Source of the DNA: Apium graveolens
Lineage: Eukaryota > Streptophyta > Magnoliopsida > Apiales > Apiaceae
Assembly: GCF_009905375.1 (NCBI RefSeq)
Contig: NC_133653.1
Span: 87,212,079-87,276,078, forward strand
Length of the DNA: 64,000 nt
Reading direction: 5' to 3'
The notes below the pieces were generated by a model, which worked only from the letters and a program-made list of their open reading frames with translations, had not been told where the DNA came from and did not search any database. Both the position numbers and the translations under genes were made by a program. Numbering within the stretch: position 1 is the stretch's first letter; each line of letters opens with the position of its first letter. Shown here piece after piece: positions 22,715 through 35,800 of this stretch.

Positions 22715-25700
22715 ATGAAGAGATTTTTCAAGCCAGTAGAAAAAGAAGGCTCTTCTAAAAAACCCACTCTCCATTCCCTACATAATGCTCAAGAATCAAC
22801 CCAAACTACTACTACTACCATACCTAATAATAATAATAATAATAATAACAATGAGGATGACGTAAGCAAGAACAAGAAAAAAGAGCCCACTAAGTTCTTG
22901 ACATGGAATGCCAATAGTTTTCTCCTCCGGGTCAAGAATAATTGGCCCGAATTCATCAAGTTCCTTCAAGAATCTGACCCGGATGTCATTGCCATTCAGG
23001 TCTTTTCCTCAATCATGGTCAAGATTGCACTTTTTATCTTTAAATTGCAGTCAAGATTGCATTTTTATCTTGAAATTACAGTCAAGATTGCATTTTTGTT
23101 TTGAAATTATAGTCAAGTTTGCATTTTTATTTACTCGTTATGGTTTATAAAACTGCCCTTTTTAGTTTTTGTTGAATTGAGTATTGTGAATTGCTGGATT
23201 GAGATTATACTTATGTTAGTGTGCATTCTTGGCTATTGGGGATGTATGTGGTTACTTTCTCTTTTGCGTGAAATGTGTAATGTTTATCGTAAGTGGAAGT
23301 AGCGTGATTTCTTGGTTAATGTATTTAGACTCAAGTGAGATGCATGTAGCTACTGGACAAATGTTACCTTCTTTTTTACCTGATGTGTCTTTCAAGTATG
23401 ATCAGAATGTTGAGTTTTAGGGATTAACTGAATATTGATTGACACACAGAGTTGCATTTATCAGTTAAATTGTACCATTAAGTATGTCGATGGGAATTTA
23501 GACGATGTTGAGGATTAACTAGTAGGTCGCATGAGTTGGTTATGAATAGCAGGTGGCAATTTAGTTAAGGTTTCGTTTTTTTTCTTTCATTGCCTTATAG
23601 ATGCTGTCCCGTTTTACAATGATGTCACTAAATAGAAATTATAAGTTCAATTAGTTGCAGGAGTTGATGTTTTAGTAACTTTGTTTCAGCTTACCCGTGT
23701 CTTGTAAAAATTTACGATAAACATCTTGTTATGTCTATGTAAGTCTACATGATATTCTATTCAGGAATAAATTGTAAAGTTTGTTGTCAAAGTTTAGAAA
23801 TGACTAAGAATAAATCTCTAGTTCCTTAACTGCAAGTACTAAGTTTGATCTTTTAATAACGCTGTCACTGAAACCCTAGTTACGGTCTTTTCATGTCATA
23901 TTATTTATTCTCTTTGAAGATTAGTTTTATAGGTTTTGTTAACTTTAAAATTCCCCCATTTGTTAATCTTTTTTGACACACTGCTGATGTAGGAAGTAAG
24001 ATTGCCTGCAGCTGGTACCAAGGGGAATCCTAAAAACCCAAGAGAACCAAAAGATGACACAAGCTCTTCACGCGAGGAGAAGCAGGTGGATATTTTAGAT
24101 CTCAGTAGTATAAGACTATGGCATTTTAATCTAACATTGTCTCAAGAGGTACAATTCTAATTATCTGACTGGCTTTTTTCAACGGTTCAATGTTTGCAAA
24201 CTATGCAGATACTAATGCGGGCCATCTCAAATTCACAATTAAAAGACTATAACATTTGGTGGTCTCTTTCAGATACAAAGTATGCTGGTACTGCATTATT
24301 TGTGAAAAAGTGTTTCAATCCAAAGGTCTCTTTTTCTCTTGATCAAACAGGTATAGTATGTATAAGTATAAAAGATATACACATTGATGTAACAAGCGAT
24401 ACAAAATACTACGCCTTCTAATCTGCTACACAATTTTTGTTTGATTGCTATTGTATACATGGCTGGAGAAACAGGGTCCCTGATCTATTTAAACTCCCAA
24501 TAATAAAGGGATATTGAGATTGCAATATCCAATTACATAAAGTTCTATTTGCATATCTAGCTGATGATGTCATTTTATTTTATAAAAAGGAATCAACTTA
24601 TCTATAATTACAAAATGCAAAAGAGAGCGATAATTTACTTTTTATTAATGCATGTTTTCTTATGCTTGACAGCTAAATTCAATGCACACCCCTGTATTAT
24701 TTTTTATGTCCAAGATGAGGCTTTTACTTCACAGTAAGGAGATTGTGGATATTTTCTACTTTAAATATGATCTTTGGGATAAGAAAGAACTAGAATTTAG
24801 AAGGCCTTTTCATTATGTGGGGTGGAAGATGATTAATACCCTGCGGCCTATGTAACAAGTGATACAAAATACTACGCCTTCTAATCTGCTACACCATTTT
24901 TGTTTAATTGCTATTGTATACATGGCTGGAGAAACAGGGTCCCTGATCTATTTAAACTCCCAATAATAAAGGGTTATTGAGATTGCAATATCCAATTACA
25001 TAAAGTTCTAGTTGCATATCTAGCTGAGGATGTCATTTTGTTTTATAAAAAGGAATCTACTTATCTATAATTACAAAATGCAAAAGAGAGCGGTAATTTA
25101 CTTCTTATTAATGCATGTCTTCTTATGCTTGACAGCTAAATCCAATGCACACCCCTGTATTATTTTTTATGTCCAAGATGAGGCTTTTACTTCAAAGCAA
25201 GGAGATTGTGGATATTTTCTACTTTAAATATAATCTTTGGGATAAGAAAGAACTAGAATTTAGAAGGTCTTTTCATTATGTGGGGTGGAAGATGATTAAT
25301 ACCCTGCAGCCTATACAAGTGAACTGATTCTGCATATATTATCATTATAATCTGATATTTCATATCATCATTATATATTTATATATACTTTTTACCAGAA
25401 TAGCATACAGGTATCCGTTCATGTAACCAGGAAACAAAGTTGCTTGCCTTTGTTACATTGTGTAACACAGGCATCATAGAGTTCTTTAAATATAAACTAC
25501 TGCCAAAGTGCAAGGAGACAACTTTATTTATAGAAATTTGTGACAAATTTTGTTCATCTCTGGTGTACTTGTTATGATATCCACTTGTGCATAAAACCTC
25601 AGAGCATTATACATTTTTTTTAAAGATTTTCTTACGATACTTCAACCATTGATATGGGAAATTGGCAGAGAATTAATTCGTAAGTGTTTTCTTATTAGCT

Positions 25701-28700
25701 TCAAAGCATGAAGCAGATGGCCGTGTTATTTTAGCTGAATTTGAATCATTCCGTTTGCTTAATACTTATGTGCCAAACAATGGTTGGAAAGATGAGGAAA
25801 CCTCATTTCAGAGGAGAAGGAAATGGGATAAGCGAATGCTAGATTTTGTTTTGCGAACTTTGGATAAACCCCTAATTTGGTGTGGAGATCTTAATGTAAG
25901 GTATGTTTTCTTGATCTAGCTCTTGTTATTTTCTGATTGCTTAGTTCTGCAATTCTATTTTCGTTTCTGATATGTTTCTAGAAGTCAATTGCTATAGTTT
26001 TAGATGGAAATGGGCATATTATGCTGCAGATTTTTTTTGCAGATCACAGGGCATTTAAGTGCAATAAAAACTGGCTTATAAAATGAGTTTCTAAGTTGTG
26101 CGGACTTTATAAATTAGATTAGTCCAGAAAAAACAATTAAGCTTTAAAAGACTGAGAAAGCCCAAACTCACAGTTCAAAAGCAGCTGTATGCAAATATAT
26201 TATTAGGTGGACCACTTGAACCTATTTGATCTACTTCTTCCAATGAACCTATATATCAATTTGCAGTTAGAGAAGTAGATTCATGTAGCTTTCAAAATTC
26301 GAATCATGTAGCCATAAACAATGTGTGCACTAGGACCACATTCGGCGCATACTTGGAGCACCACTACACTAGAGTTATTTCTTTGCTTTTTGGCTGTCTT
26401 ATAGATATTCTTTGGTACCCATTTCCACTTCCTTGTGTTGTTTCAAAAGCTTTTAGTTCATCATTCGTCAAGAATAATCATGGAGGAGCTCAGGTTAGTA
26501 GCTAGTTATATCATTTGTCAAGGATAATTATGGGGGAGCTCAGGTTAGCAGCTAGCTATTGATCCACATCATTATATATTCTCTACTTTATATGAGAGTT
26601 ATGTTCATTATAGTCAAGCTTTGGCTATGTAGCATTAAAGTCTCTTACTGATAGTTTCGGTTTTAATTGAATTTTTTGTGGTTCTGATTTTCTCTTCAGT
26701 TTAAAAACTTGCGATGTATAAGTTTTCATGTTTTCTCTCATTGCAGTATCTGCACTAAAATATTGTTAAATGTTACTTTTACATGAGAAAACAATCGTCC
26801 ATCTTGAATTAATTAGTCATGTTTGACTTCTGGCATTTGTAGTCATGAAGAGACTGATGTGAGTCATCCAGATTTTTTTAGCTCGGCGAAGCTCAATGGT
26901 TATATTCCACCAAATAAAGAGGTGCTTGTTCATTATATGCTTTATGTGCAGTTTAATCACTTTCGTTTATCATTATTTTTGACTTAGCTATATATGATTT
27001 ATTGCTAGAGCCTGGTCTTTAATATCCTTAAACTACATATGTTTCGCTCGTGAAACCTAGGCCGGTCCTCCATTCTTTTGAAACTAGTAGGATGCTTATG
27101 CCATTTTCTTTGCCATGGTTCATCGTATCTAGAATTGTATTTTTTTAATTATATTGCAGATGTTACTATGTCGTTGGTTGATTAAAGACCGTCATTAACT
27201 AAATTTTCAGGGTTACCTATGTATTCATGAATATATATGGAACGAGTTTTATATTATGTTAGATGTAAGAATACATAATTAATTTACAAAACTTTGTGTT
27301 TTTTTTGATTTTGGGGATATAGAATAGTAGTAATATCTTGTTTTGCTAATAGAAGTATTTTCATCTCTCAAAATTTCAATATGATTATCTATAGCAAACA
27401 AAGTAAATGCCTTTTGTGATTTATGGCGAGCTATGTATTTTAATATCTCAACTCTCTCAAGAGTATATGCAGTTTATACTTCTCAGTTACAGGATGTAAA
27501 TCTCTAATCGTGCAGGACTGTGGGCAACCTGGATTTACCTTGTCTGAGAGGAAGCGTTTTGGTGCCATATTAAAGCAGTATTTATCCCCTTCTTCTATTA
27601 TAGTTTAAACTTTAACCTTTTGTTTATCAGCAGACTACAGTATTATCTCTTGCCCCAAGGCCTCTAACTATAAGTTGCTTAGAGCAGGTTGTCTGGGAAC
27701 CTTTTAGCACACTTCTAGCATGAAGAATATTGCTAAACGAAGAAGAAATTTGAACAAAGATTTCTAATTTTCTACTCTGTTTGTGTGTGAGAAATAGACA
27801 TCTGAGTTCTCCACAAGTGCCAATGATTCAATGCAACCGTAAATTTGAACCCTTTAAGGAGTCCATTTAATTTTATTTATGCCAGGTAAGAAATATAAAA
27901 TTTGAAATAAAGGCGTAAATTCAGGAAAACACTAAAAAGGATGTAACCAGTGCACCAGGCTCTACATCATACTGCAAAAGTTTCCATTGTATACAGCTTT
28001 ATTCTTCAAATTGAGATTAATTGGCTTACCTAGGCTTCTGTTCTATACATACATGATTTTTGGAAGCCAGAGAAAGAAAACCAAAGTCAAAAGTTAAGGG
28101 TCGAATAAGATTATGACTTTGCAGGAAACTTTTGATCTGATTTGGGTTTCTACATTATCCGAAAAATTGTATTTTCTGCTCAAAGAAAATTATGCATCGG
28201 ACTAACTGGTGTTTGGTTGGTTAAGAATTTAATAACAAATCTTTTAGTTGGAGTGGCTGCAAGTAATGGCTGAATAAGATGATGGCATTATAAATTTGTT
28301 TAGGAATATTAACAGTGTCCTTCTTTGATCAGAATTAATGTGCTAGAGTCCGTAATTAGAGATTACTGGGCTGGTTAGGGTTAACTTTCCTAGATTTTGA
28401 GATTGACCGGCTTAATTAGAGTTTTGGACTCTGCTATAAATTATCTTGAAAAGTAAAATATGGAAACAAATTGTAAGAGAAGATTCTTATGAAATTATGA
28501 CTTTACTTGAAAATTTTGAATTGACATTGATTGGTCAAAGGATTCCTGATTGACTGTCTGTGATGGTTCGGGTTTGAAAATGTCGATAATGTCTCTCCTG
28601 ATGGCTACTAGCCTTACAATAAGGATGTTTCCAAAAGATAAGCGACGAACAAAAATGCTGCCAATTATTTCATGTTATGTAGGTAACATGAGTGCTTCTT

Positions 28701-30008
28701 AGTGCTGTGGCTTCTGTTTCAGGGGAAAACTTTTGGATGCCTATAGAATCTTACACGAGGAGAAAGATATGGAGCGTGGCTTCTCTTGGTCAGGAAATCC
28801 TGTGGGAAAGTAAGTTACTGTTGATGTTTTAAAATTTGTGCAAGTTTTGACATCGCCATAAAATCTTTATCTGTAATCTTCATTTGGCTCTCCTAGAGTA
28901 ATGCTTCACTGCCTGCTTGGACTCGTCTAACTTGGTCGGTCAATATAAATTTTCTTTATAGAAGAAATATAGATTTTATTTGTAAATAGATTTTTCGGTA
29001 ATTTTCATGTAACCAATGAACTGTTACTTTGTATTTATTGCAGGTATCGTGGAAAAAGGATGAGGATAGACTACTTTATTGTTTCAGACATGCTCAAGGA
29101 CAGAATTGTTGCATGTGAGATGCATGGACAGGGGATTGAGTTGCAGGGTAATATTGATTTTAAACTATATAGTGAATATACTTAGATTTTCTAAACTAAT
29201 ACTAATAATATTCGTCAAAATTGTCACTGCACCATGGGCCACGATGTTGGTAAGCGCCCGGGCGCCATGACAATTAAGGCAACCTGCTGCAATAAAGGCG
29301 ATCACCGTATGTATTTTCTAACATATAAATAAGTTCACATATGTTTTCTACAAAATATTATATAGCTTGATGCTATCGTCTTAATTAGTATTCCACTTAT
29401 TTATGGCTACTGTTGAAATATTTAATATCATACAGATTTGATATATTATTTTGAATTTTAAACTTTTTTGTTATAGTTATGTTGTATCTTAATCTTATTA
29501 ATTAGAAATTAATGCATTAAATGTCCAACAAATTAGATCTGGTTAGGGAAACAATTCTGAGCCCGAGAATATGGCAACCAGGACTGAGGACACCATGTTT
29601 TCTTGTGCAATGTGATAATACTAAGCTATCTGGTATGCAACATCTAAGACATCAGCAAATGCCTTAAGACATGCTTCTTTGCAATATACCAGTACGGGTC
29701 TTTACAAAATACCAGTAGCTCAATATTATCGATTCGTGATAATTCATCAAATAGTTTAGTTAATTAATGGATATATGGTAACCAATCAATTAATTTCTAA
29801 GCAGTCGCCCGGAGTTCGCAACTGCGGTCTGCAGAGTTATTTTTAATCTCCCTTTTGTTGTCATTAACATCTGTTCCCGCTGCTATCTTTATAGTATTTC
29901 TCTTAAACTTTTCATTTGGTTAAATTTTATGCAGGCTTTTATGGTAGTGATCATTGTCCTGTATCCCTCGAGCTTTCGGAAACGGACACTAATTCAAACC
30001 AATGCTAA
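22715..30008 (+). CDS. APE1L: APE1L-type apurinic/apyrimidinic endonuclease (nine exons, 375 aa)
   Basis: Exons: 22715-22999, 23993-24085, 24209-24350, 25699-25900, 26843-26921, 27516-27577, 28723-28809, 29044-29147 and 29935-30008 (TAA 30006-30008). All junctions are GT-AG and the joined frame is open for 375 codons, near the Arabidopsis APE1L length. The protein starts MKRFFKPVEK. A low-complexity Thr/Asn tract precedes the endonuclease/exonuclease/phosphatase domain, which begins at FLTWNAN. Metal-binding Glu is the first residue of exon 2 (IQ|EVRL), catalytic GDLN is at 236-239, a DYF motif is in exon 8, and catalytic GSDHCPV is at 355-361. The enzyme cuts DNA 5' of abasic sites in base excision repair. 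Known APE1L acts with other AP endonucleases and has been linked to plastid DNA repair. Nothing in the coding sequence is broken. I chose ATG 22715 because it begins the conserved family N-terminus. Confidence 0.94.
22805..22852 (+). repeat. Coding trinucleotide repeats (ACT)n and (AAT)n in APE1L exon 1
   Basis: ACT repeats encode a Thr run and about nine AAT/AAC codons encode a poly-Asn run, both before the catalytic domain. The unit is three bases, so length changes would keep the frame and vary the linker only. Confidence 0.85.
23019..23142 (+). repeat. Four 31-bp tandem repeats at the start of APE1L intron 1
   Basis: GTCAAGATTGCA-type units start at 23019, 23050, 23081 and 23112, an exact 31-bp spacing, just 20 bp into the intron. 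Units contain TTGCAG/TTACAG/TTATAG ends that resemble 3' splice sites, but they lie too close to the donor to be used. Confidence 0.85.
24388..25313 (+). repeat. 463-bp tandem duplication within APE1L intron 3
   Basis: Landmarks TGTAACAAG (24388, 24851) and CTGC-GCCTA (24841, 25304) are each offset by exactly 463 bp, and the two copies are almost identical, with a handful of substitutions. The duplication lies wholly inside the intron between exons 3 and 4. Each copy holds a short open frame (SKEIVDIFYFKY) with no family I recognise. Confidence 0.9.
26461..26560 (+). repeat. 50-bp tandem duplication in APE1L intron 4
   Basis: TCATTCGTCAAGAATAATCA at 26461 and TCATTTGTCAAGGATAATTA at 26511 begin two units that both continue to GGAGCTCAGGTTAG-AGCTAG. 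The offset is 50 bp. The duplication is intronic and has no coding effect. Confidence 0.8.
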
Positions 30009-30479
30009 TCATTTGACGTACTGGGAACATTTTCACTCCTGTGTTTGTATTGTCAGAAAGCTGAACCATTGATGCATTTGGAAATTGGAACACAGGATTG
30101 TAAGCTTGACTCTGATTTAGTTGGAAAACAATCTATGGCAGATTTGCAATTGTAAACTATGATGCATTTCCGTTTAAGAAAAGCTGTAGATGACAACATT
30201 AATTGCAAAAAGCCAACCTCTTTGTGAATGCTTAAAATGGAATCAATTTTTTCTGCAACAAACTTTATCTAAGATTTCTTTCAGGCTGGCCTCTCTATTG
30301 CCCGTAGATGTACTCGCATTATATTGATATAGTAAGTTTGATATTGTCGAATTAAGGCCCATCAACAAAGTCTTATCATCCTCATTCTCTTAACTTAGCC
30401 GTGAATCTTTGTTTTTAAAGATTCGGCGTATTAATTAACAGAAAAGAAGAAGAAAATAATAGTAGAAGATACGGTATGT
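30009..30479. other. APE1L 3' flank
   Basis: Non-coding sequence after the stop codon, presumably including the 3' UTR. The right end is the TATGT (30475-30479) that borders the copia LTR and may be one copy of its target-site duplication; the partner is lost with the 5' end of that element. Confidence 0.55.
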
Positions 30480-30901
30480 TGTAAGTTCAAAATAAACTAT
30501 TACAATATTATATTTGCTTTATACAAGTACCTAAATTATATGTTAATATAAAGAGTACGAGGTTGATAGAATTGTAGACAAACTAAAGAGCACTAATATT
30601 ATTACTCTTTAAGTAAATCATACCAAATGAAGTACATGATTGATCTATTTATACTACATGTTTGAGTTGCTTGGTCAATGTGAGCACACTAAATACATCT
30701 CGCGTATACAGCACACAAGGTGGCTAACCGTGTATTGGAAATGTAATTTTCTGGTAGTATACTTTGACACCGATGCTCATTTATATCACTTCCTCTTGAT
30801 TGTTAATGTCAGCTATTACAAAATTTGATGGTCTCGTTAAAAATTTATAACGAAAAAATTTAGTGGGATAAAAACCTTGACGAAGGAAAAAAAAAATTAC
30901 A
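30480..30901 (-). repeat. 3' LTR of the copia element
   Basis: On the minus strand it begins TGTAATTTTTTT immediately after the polypurine tract and ends GAACTTACA, giving a TGTAA/TTACA inverted end pair. A TATAAATAG box on the minus strand at about 30650 fits the promoter. The left limit rests on the inverted ends, since the second LTR is absent. Confidence 0.65.
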
Positions 30902-30922
30902 GTCTCCCCCTAATAAAACGTC

Positions 30923-32830
30923 TCACAAATTAGCATATTGTTGTAGTAATGATTTCAGTCTACGCATTCCAATATTGTTTCGCAGCTTTTCAAAAGTTGA
31001 GTTGTGTAGTGATTTTGTAAGTAAATCAGCCAAATTATCACATGAACGTACTTGTTTTACATCACTGTCACCATTTTCCTGTAATTTATTGTGTAGAAGA
31101 ATTTTAGCAAGATATGCTTGTTTCGATACCCTTTGATATATTCTTCCATTAACTGTTTGATACAAGTTATATTATCCTCAAACAAAACTGTAGGACTTTC
31201 TGAAATACTTGATAATCCAAACGATTCTCGAATATGTTGAATTACAGACCGTAACCAAATGCATTTCCTACTTGATTCATGAATTGCAAGTAACTATGCG
31301 TGGTTTGATGAAGTTGCTGACGTAGTCTGTTCTGTAGACTTTCAAAAGATAGCACTGCCACAATATGTGAATATATAACCTGTTTCTGATCGTCCAAAAT
31401 GAGGATCTGACATGTACCCAGTATCCGCATATCCAACTAGCTGCGATGTTGAAATGTTTGGAAATAATAGTCCAAGATCAATTGTCCCACGAAGATATCT
31501 GAATATATGTTTGATCCCATCCTAATGCCTTTTAGCTGGATCAGAACTGAATCTCGCCAAAAGATTCACATCAAAAGCAATATCAGGTCTTGTGTTATTT
31601 GCAAGATACATAAGAGCTCCAATGACACTAAGATATGGAACTTCAGGTCTAATTACATTTTCATCTTCCTTTCTACGTCAGAATGGATCTTTTTTAACTT
31701 CGAGTGATCGAACAACCATTGATGTCGTTAATGGATGAGTTTTGTCCATGTAGAACCAATTAGGAATCTTTTTTCTATAAGTTGACTGATGAATAAATAT
31801 TCTCGAAGATAAGTGCTCAACCTGTATACCTAAACAAAATCTTGTCTTTCCAAGATCTTTCATTTCAAACTCAGTTTCCAATTAAGCAGCATCATTAGTA
31901 TTATCTTCAGAAGTGTCTACAATATGTAAATCATCCACATAACAAAACCAGTTGACGACCTTTTGATAAACACACATGGACACACTTGATTATTAACATA
32001 CCCATCATTTAATAAACATTCACTAAGACTGTTGTACCACATACGACTAGACTATTTTAAGCCATATAATGATCGTTGTAATTTAACCAAGTATAAATGT
32101 CGATGCTCAGTTTCCTTTATCTTTAATTCTTCAGGGTTTTTATATAAATATCACTACCAAGTGATCCATAAAAGGTAGGCCGTATCAACGTCCATTAGAC
32201 GTGTTTCCAATTTTTTCATACAAGCCATACTCATCAGAAAATGAAAAGTGACTCTATCCATCACAGGAGAGTAAATTTCTTGGTAATCAAATCCAGGCCT
32301 TTGAGAGAATCCTTGGGCTACCAGCCGGGCCTTATATCTCATAATTTCATTCCTCTTATTTCATTTTTGTACATACACCCATCTATTCCCGATGAGGATC
32401 ACACCAGCTGGTGTTTGGACTGTAGGTACAAATATATTTCTCTTGCGCAAGGATTGAAATTCTTTCTGTATTTCAATTTTCCATTTTGGCCAATCATCTC
32501 TTTGTGTACATTCTTCCACACTTTGTGGTTCAGGATCAGAGTTCATAATAATATCACATGCCACGGAAAAAGCATATACATCATCAACCTCAATACTTCC
32601 ACAATCCAATATTTTCCCGTTATGTACATAACTTACTGATATCTCATAATTTTCTGGTACCTTTGCTTCCTTTGAAGCATGTGCCACTTCAGGGGCAATA
32701 TCCTCTTCTGGAGGAAACACCACTTCTTACGATGTTGTCACAACCACTTCAGGGGCTTTAACCTTTTCAGGAGGTAATACCGCTTCTGGGAAATTTGATA
32801 TAGCCACTTCAGGAGCTCGAACCTTTTCAA
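30923..32830 (-). pseudogene. Copia RT and RNase H remnant
   Basis: Recognisable minus-strand blocks are RWVYVQK and ARLVAQGFSQRPGFDYQEIYSPV (RT entry, about 32390-32260), EFEMKDLGKTRFCLGIQ (about 31870-31820), GYADTGYMSDPH (about 31435), ATSSNHA, and a C-terminal NLADLLTKSLHNSTFEKL with GMRRLKSL (about 31040-30950). These follow the copia RT-RNase H order. Several stops and frame changes occur between blocks; the YVDD position reads MWMIYI in the best frame and the catalytic motif is not recoverable by eye. Confidence 0.88.
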
Positions 32831-32844
32831 AAGGTAATACCACT

Positions 32845-35800
32845 TGTAACACCCCAAAATCCGGGGTCGGGAATCCGGGTCGTCACGAGTTCCATTTCCC
32901 TTAATAACACCCAATCTTAATAAACAACCAACTACTGCGTACTGTGACCCCACAATATACACACACACCACAAGTTATAATCTCAGAGATGAATACCAAA
33001 AATAACACAAGTCATTTTATTCCATAATTATAAACCATTACACCTTAAAAAGGGTTTTTGAATAAATTTACATTTTCCTTGCCATTATTACAGTTCATAA
33101 ATATACATCAACAATTGAAAACCTAGCCTACTGGTAGTTCCTACCTCAGCTACAGCGTCATCCACACTGTGGAACGTTTCCTATCCTCTTGCGAATTGGG
33201 AGCTTAGTCCTGTTCATTTTGTCTATCTGTTGTTGTGTGATGAAAGAAGAAAGCAAGGGTAAACAACAAGCCCACTAAAATAATATGTATAATGATTAAC
33301 AATATATGAGCATTCCCATCATAATACTCATGAAAGTCTTCATCAAGCAGATATGAAACAAGTTTGATATCTTAACGCGACCAAGTCGCAAAATATTCAG
33401 AATATATGTATATATACTTTTCGAAATTTTGGAAGTCCTCTTCCATGCATAATATACACAGAGTTCCAGTCTATAACTGTATAAAGATATCGTTGCAAGG
33501 TGATCTCATATATCTAACCTTGTCTCAATGTTTTTCTGAAAATCTTTGTCATACATAAGATTATCATTTACTAGATATAAGTTAAAAAGATGAAGTTACA
33601 AGATACTCCAATATACTTATATCTTTTCCGAATACTACTTGAACTACCACCGTTCAAGGTATAATCAGTTTTAAAAGTTCATCACATAGATGAGACTACG
33701 AGATAAGACTTGAATAGATCCAATCTTTGAATATCATTTAAAGAAATGAAGTTACTAGATACTTCATTAATTCCCGATATATATATATATATACACACCT
33801 ATATATATCTCATACATTCCTTGAAACCCTCTGTTATGAAAATTATAACAGAGTTATAATACCCAATGATTTTGGAACGAAGTGAATTTTGGCATAAACC
33901 CGATATCTTGCTGATCAGGCAAAGATACCAATAAGTAACCTTTTCTACTAGTAGATGGATGAATCCCCCACCGGTCATCACCCTGGCCGCGTTAGGGCCT
34001 TGTGCTGGACCTCCACCCTGCCTCTTATGCGTTGATGGACTGCCACCCAGCCACTTACACTTTGATAGACCGTACCCCGGCCTGTCGCTTATGTCGACTC
34101 AATTAGATGGACTTACTTCCCGAACGTTGGGCAAGTAATCAAATTCTTTTATCAAAACTGCAACCTCGTTGCGAATATAAAATACACCATAGAGCCGGAT
34201 CCCTCAAATTTTTTAGCGAGTATTTAAATCCCCTTCGAAAGGAATATCTTAAATTTGAAAACGAGTTTTGGGATTTGCTCTAACTTTTAAAATCATTTTG
34301 AAGACTCGAAAACATTTTAAAGAATGTTTAGAGTAATGATGATTTAATAAAATAAATCAGTCCCGATATATTAGAAAATATCTGAATATTATTTTTTAAA
34401 TAATATTCCCATAAAGGATAATCTTTATAAAATAATTGAAGTAGAAGTTTTAAAACTCATACTTGAAACGAATAATAAATAACAAAAGATATACTTATAC
34501 GAAAGTACGATCCTTATTTGAATAATCGAAAATAAGTTTGATTATTATTCAAAACCATCGAATATACCGTATTCGATTAATAGTTATAGAAAACTATATA
34601 TATATATACATATATTATTCTCGGGAACATCGACTCCCGGTTTAGAAAAATGTTCACCTTTGGGTCCCCTATACTAAGGATATACGCAACTACTGCTTAT
34701 CTCTAGCATAGGTATTATGCAGTTTATAAGCATTTGAATTGATAATAGAAGATCAAGATTTCACAACATGTATATATATACCATATCAACATGCTCCAAT
34801 ATATCACAAGATTTGCTAATAACAGTCATGCACTTATCTCAAGATAATGCATCAATATATTTACATCACAACAACAATGTAACGGGTAGAAAACATGGAA
34901 TATAAGTAATATACACAGAGTTCCAGTCTATAACTGTATAAAGATATCGTTGCAAGGTGATCTCATATATCTAACCTTGTCTCAATGTTTTTCTGAAAAT
35001 CTTTGTCATACATAAGACAATCATTTACTAGATATAAGTTAAAAGGATGAAGTTACAAGATACTCCAATATACTTATATTTTTTTGGAATACTACTTGAA
35101 CTACCACCGTTCAAGGTATAATCAGTTTCAAAAGTTCATCACATAGACGAGACTACGAGATAAGACTTAAATAGATTCAATCTTTGAATATCATTTAAAG
35201 AAATAGTATAACGGGTAAAAGGCCTGGGACGAGTCTGAGAACCTATAAACAGCATATAAGTTGGAATTAAACCACGGTCTCTTAAGAAACTAGACTTTAA
35301 TCAATTAGACTCTAACGTTCGCTTTTGCGCTTAACGATTCACATAAGTCGGTCGAGTAACCTCGGCTCCACCATTCTTATAAAATTAACCGTTACGAATT
35401 TTAAGGCGACTATTTCGTGAGTACTTTACCAACTGCCTAATCCACCTTACATAATTGTTTCGTAATACAATTAGTCTTTTAAGGGCCTTAAACAAGGTTT
35501 CAAAGTTAGGTGAGGGGTAAAGGTTCGTTCGCGAAACACCGTAACTTAAAATGGTCGTTTCTCCAAAACCGTAAATCGGATCTAAGAGAATGACATATCA
35601 AAACGAAGCTTGAATCATAAACTTTCTAAACATGGTAATGATCAGTTCATGGAAGTAAGTGTTTGGGTGCAAAAGTCATGCACAAAACAGTCTAAGGAAA
35701 ATTGGGCATTACGACGGCTATAACTTAGCGATTCCCAAATTTTACCAATTCAATTCAATATCAAACCACCACCAATCAACACCATTCCACCATCATTTAA

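Noticed and set aside
22908..23150. Alternative open frame overlapping APE1L exon 1
   Set aside because: It is out of frame with the conserved endonuclease domain and runs into intron repeats.
24640..25227. Possible small secreted-like peptide gene in APE1L intron 3
   Set aside because: The frame is short, sits in a duplicated intron segment, and has no supporting signals of an independent gene.
29250..29270. GC-rich palindrome GCGCCCGGGCGC in APE1L intron 8
   Set aside because: It is isolated, with no flanking structure or repeat copies in the window to give it meaning.
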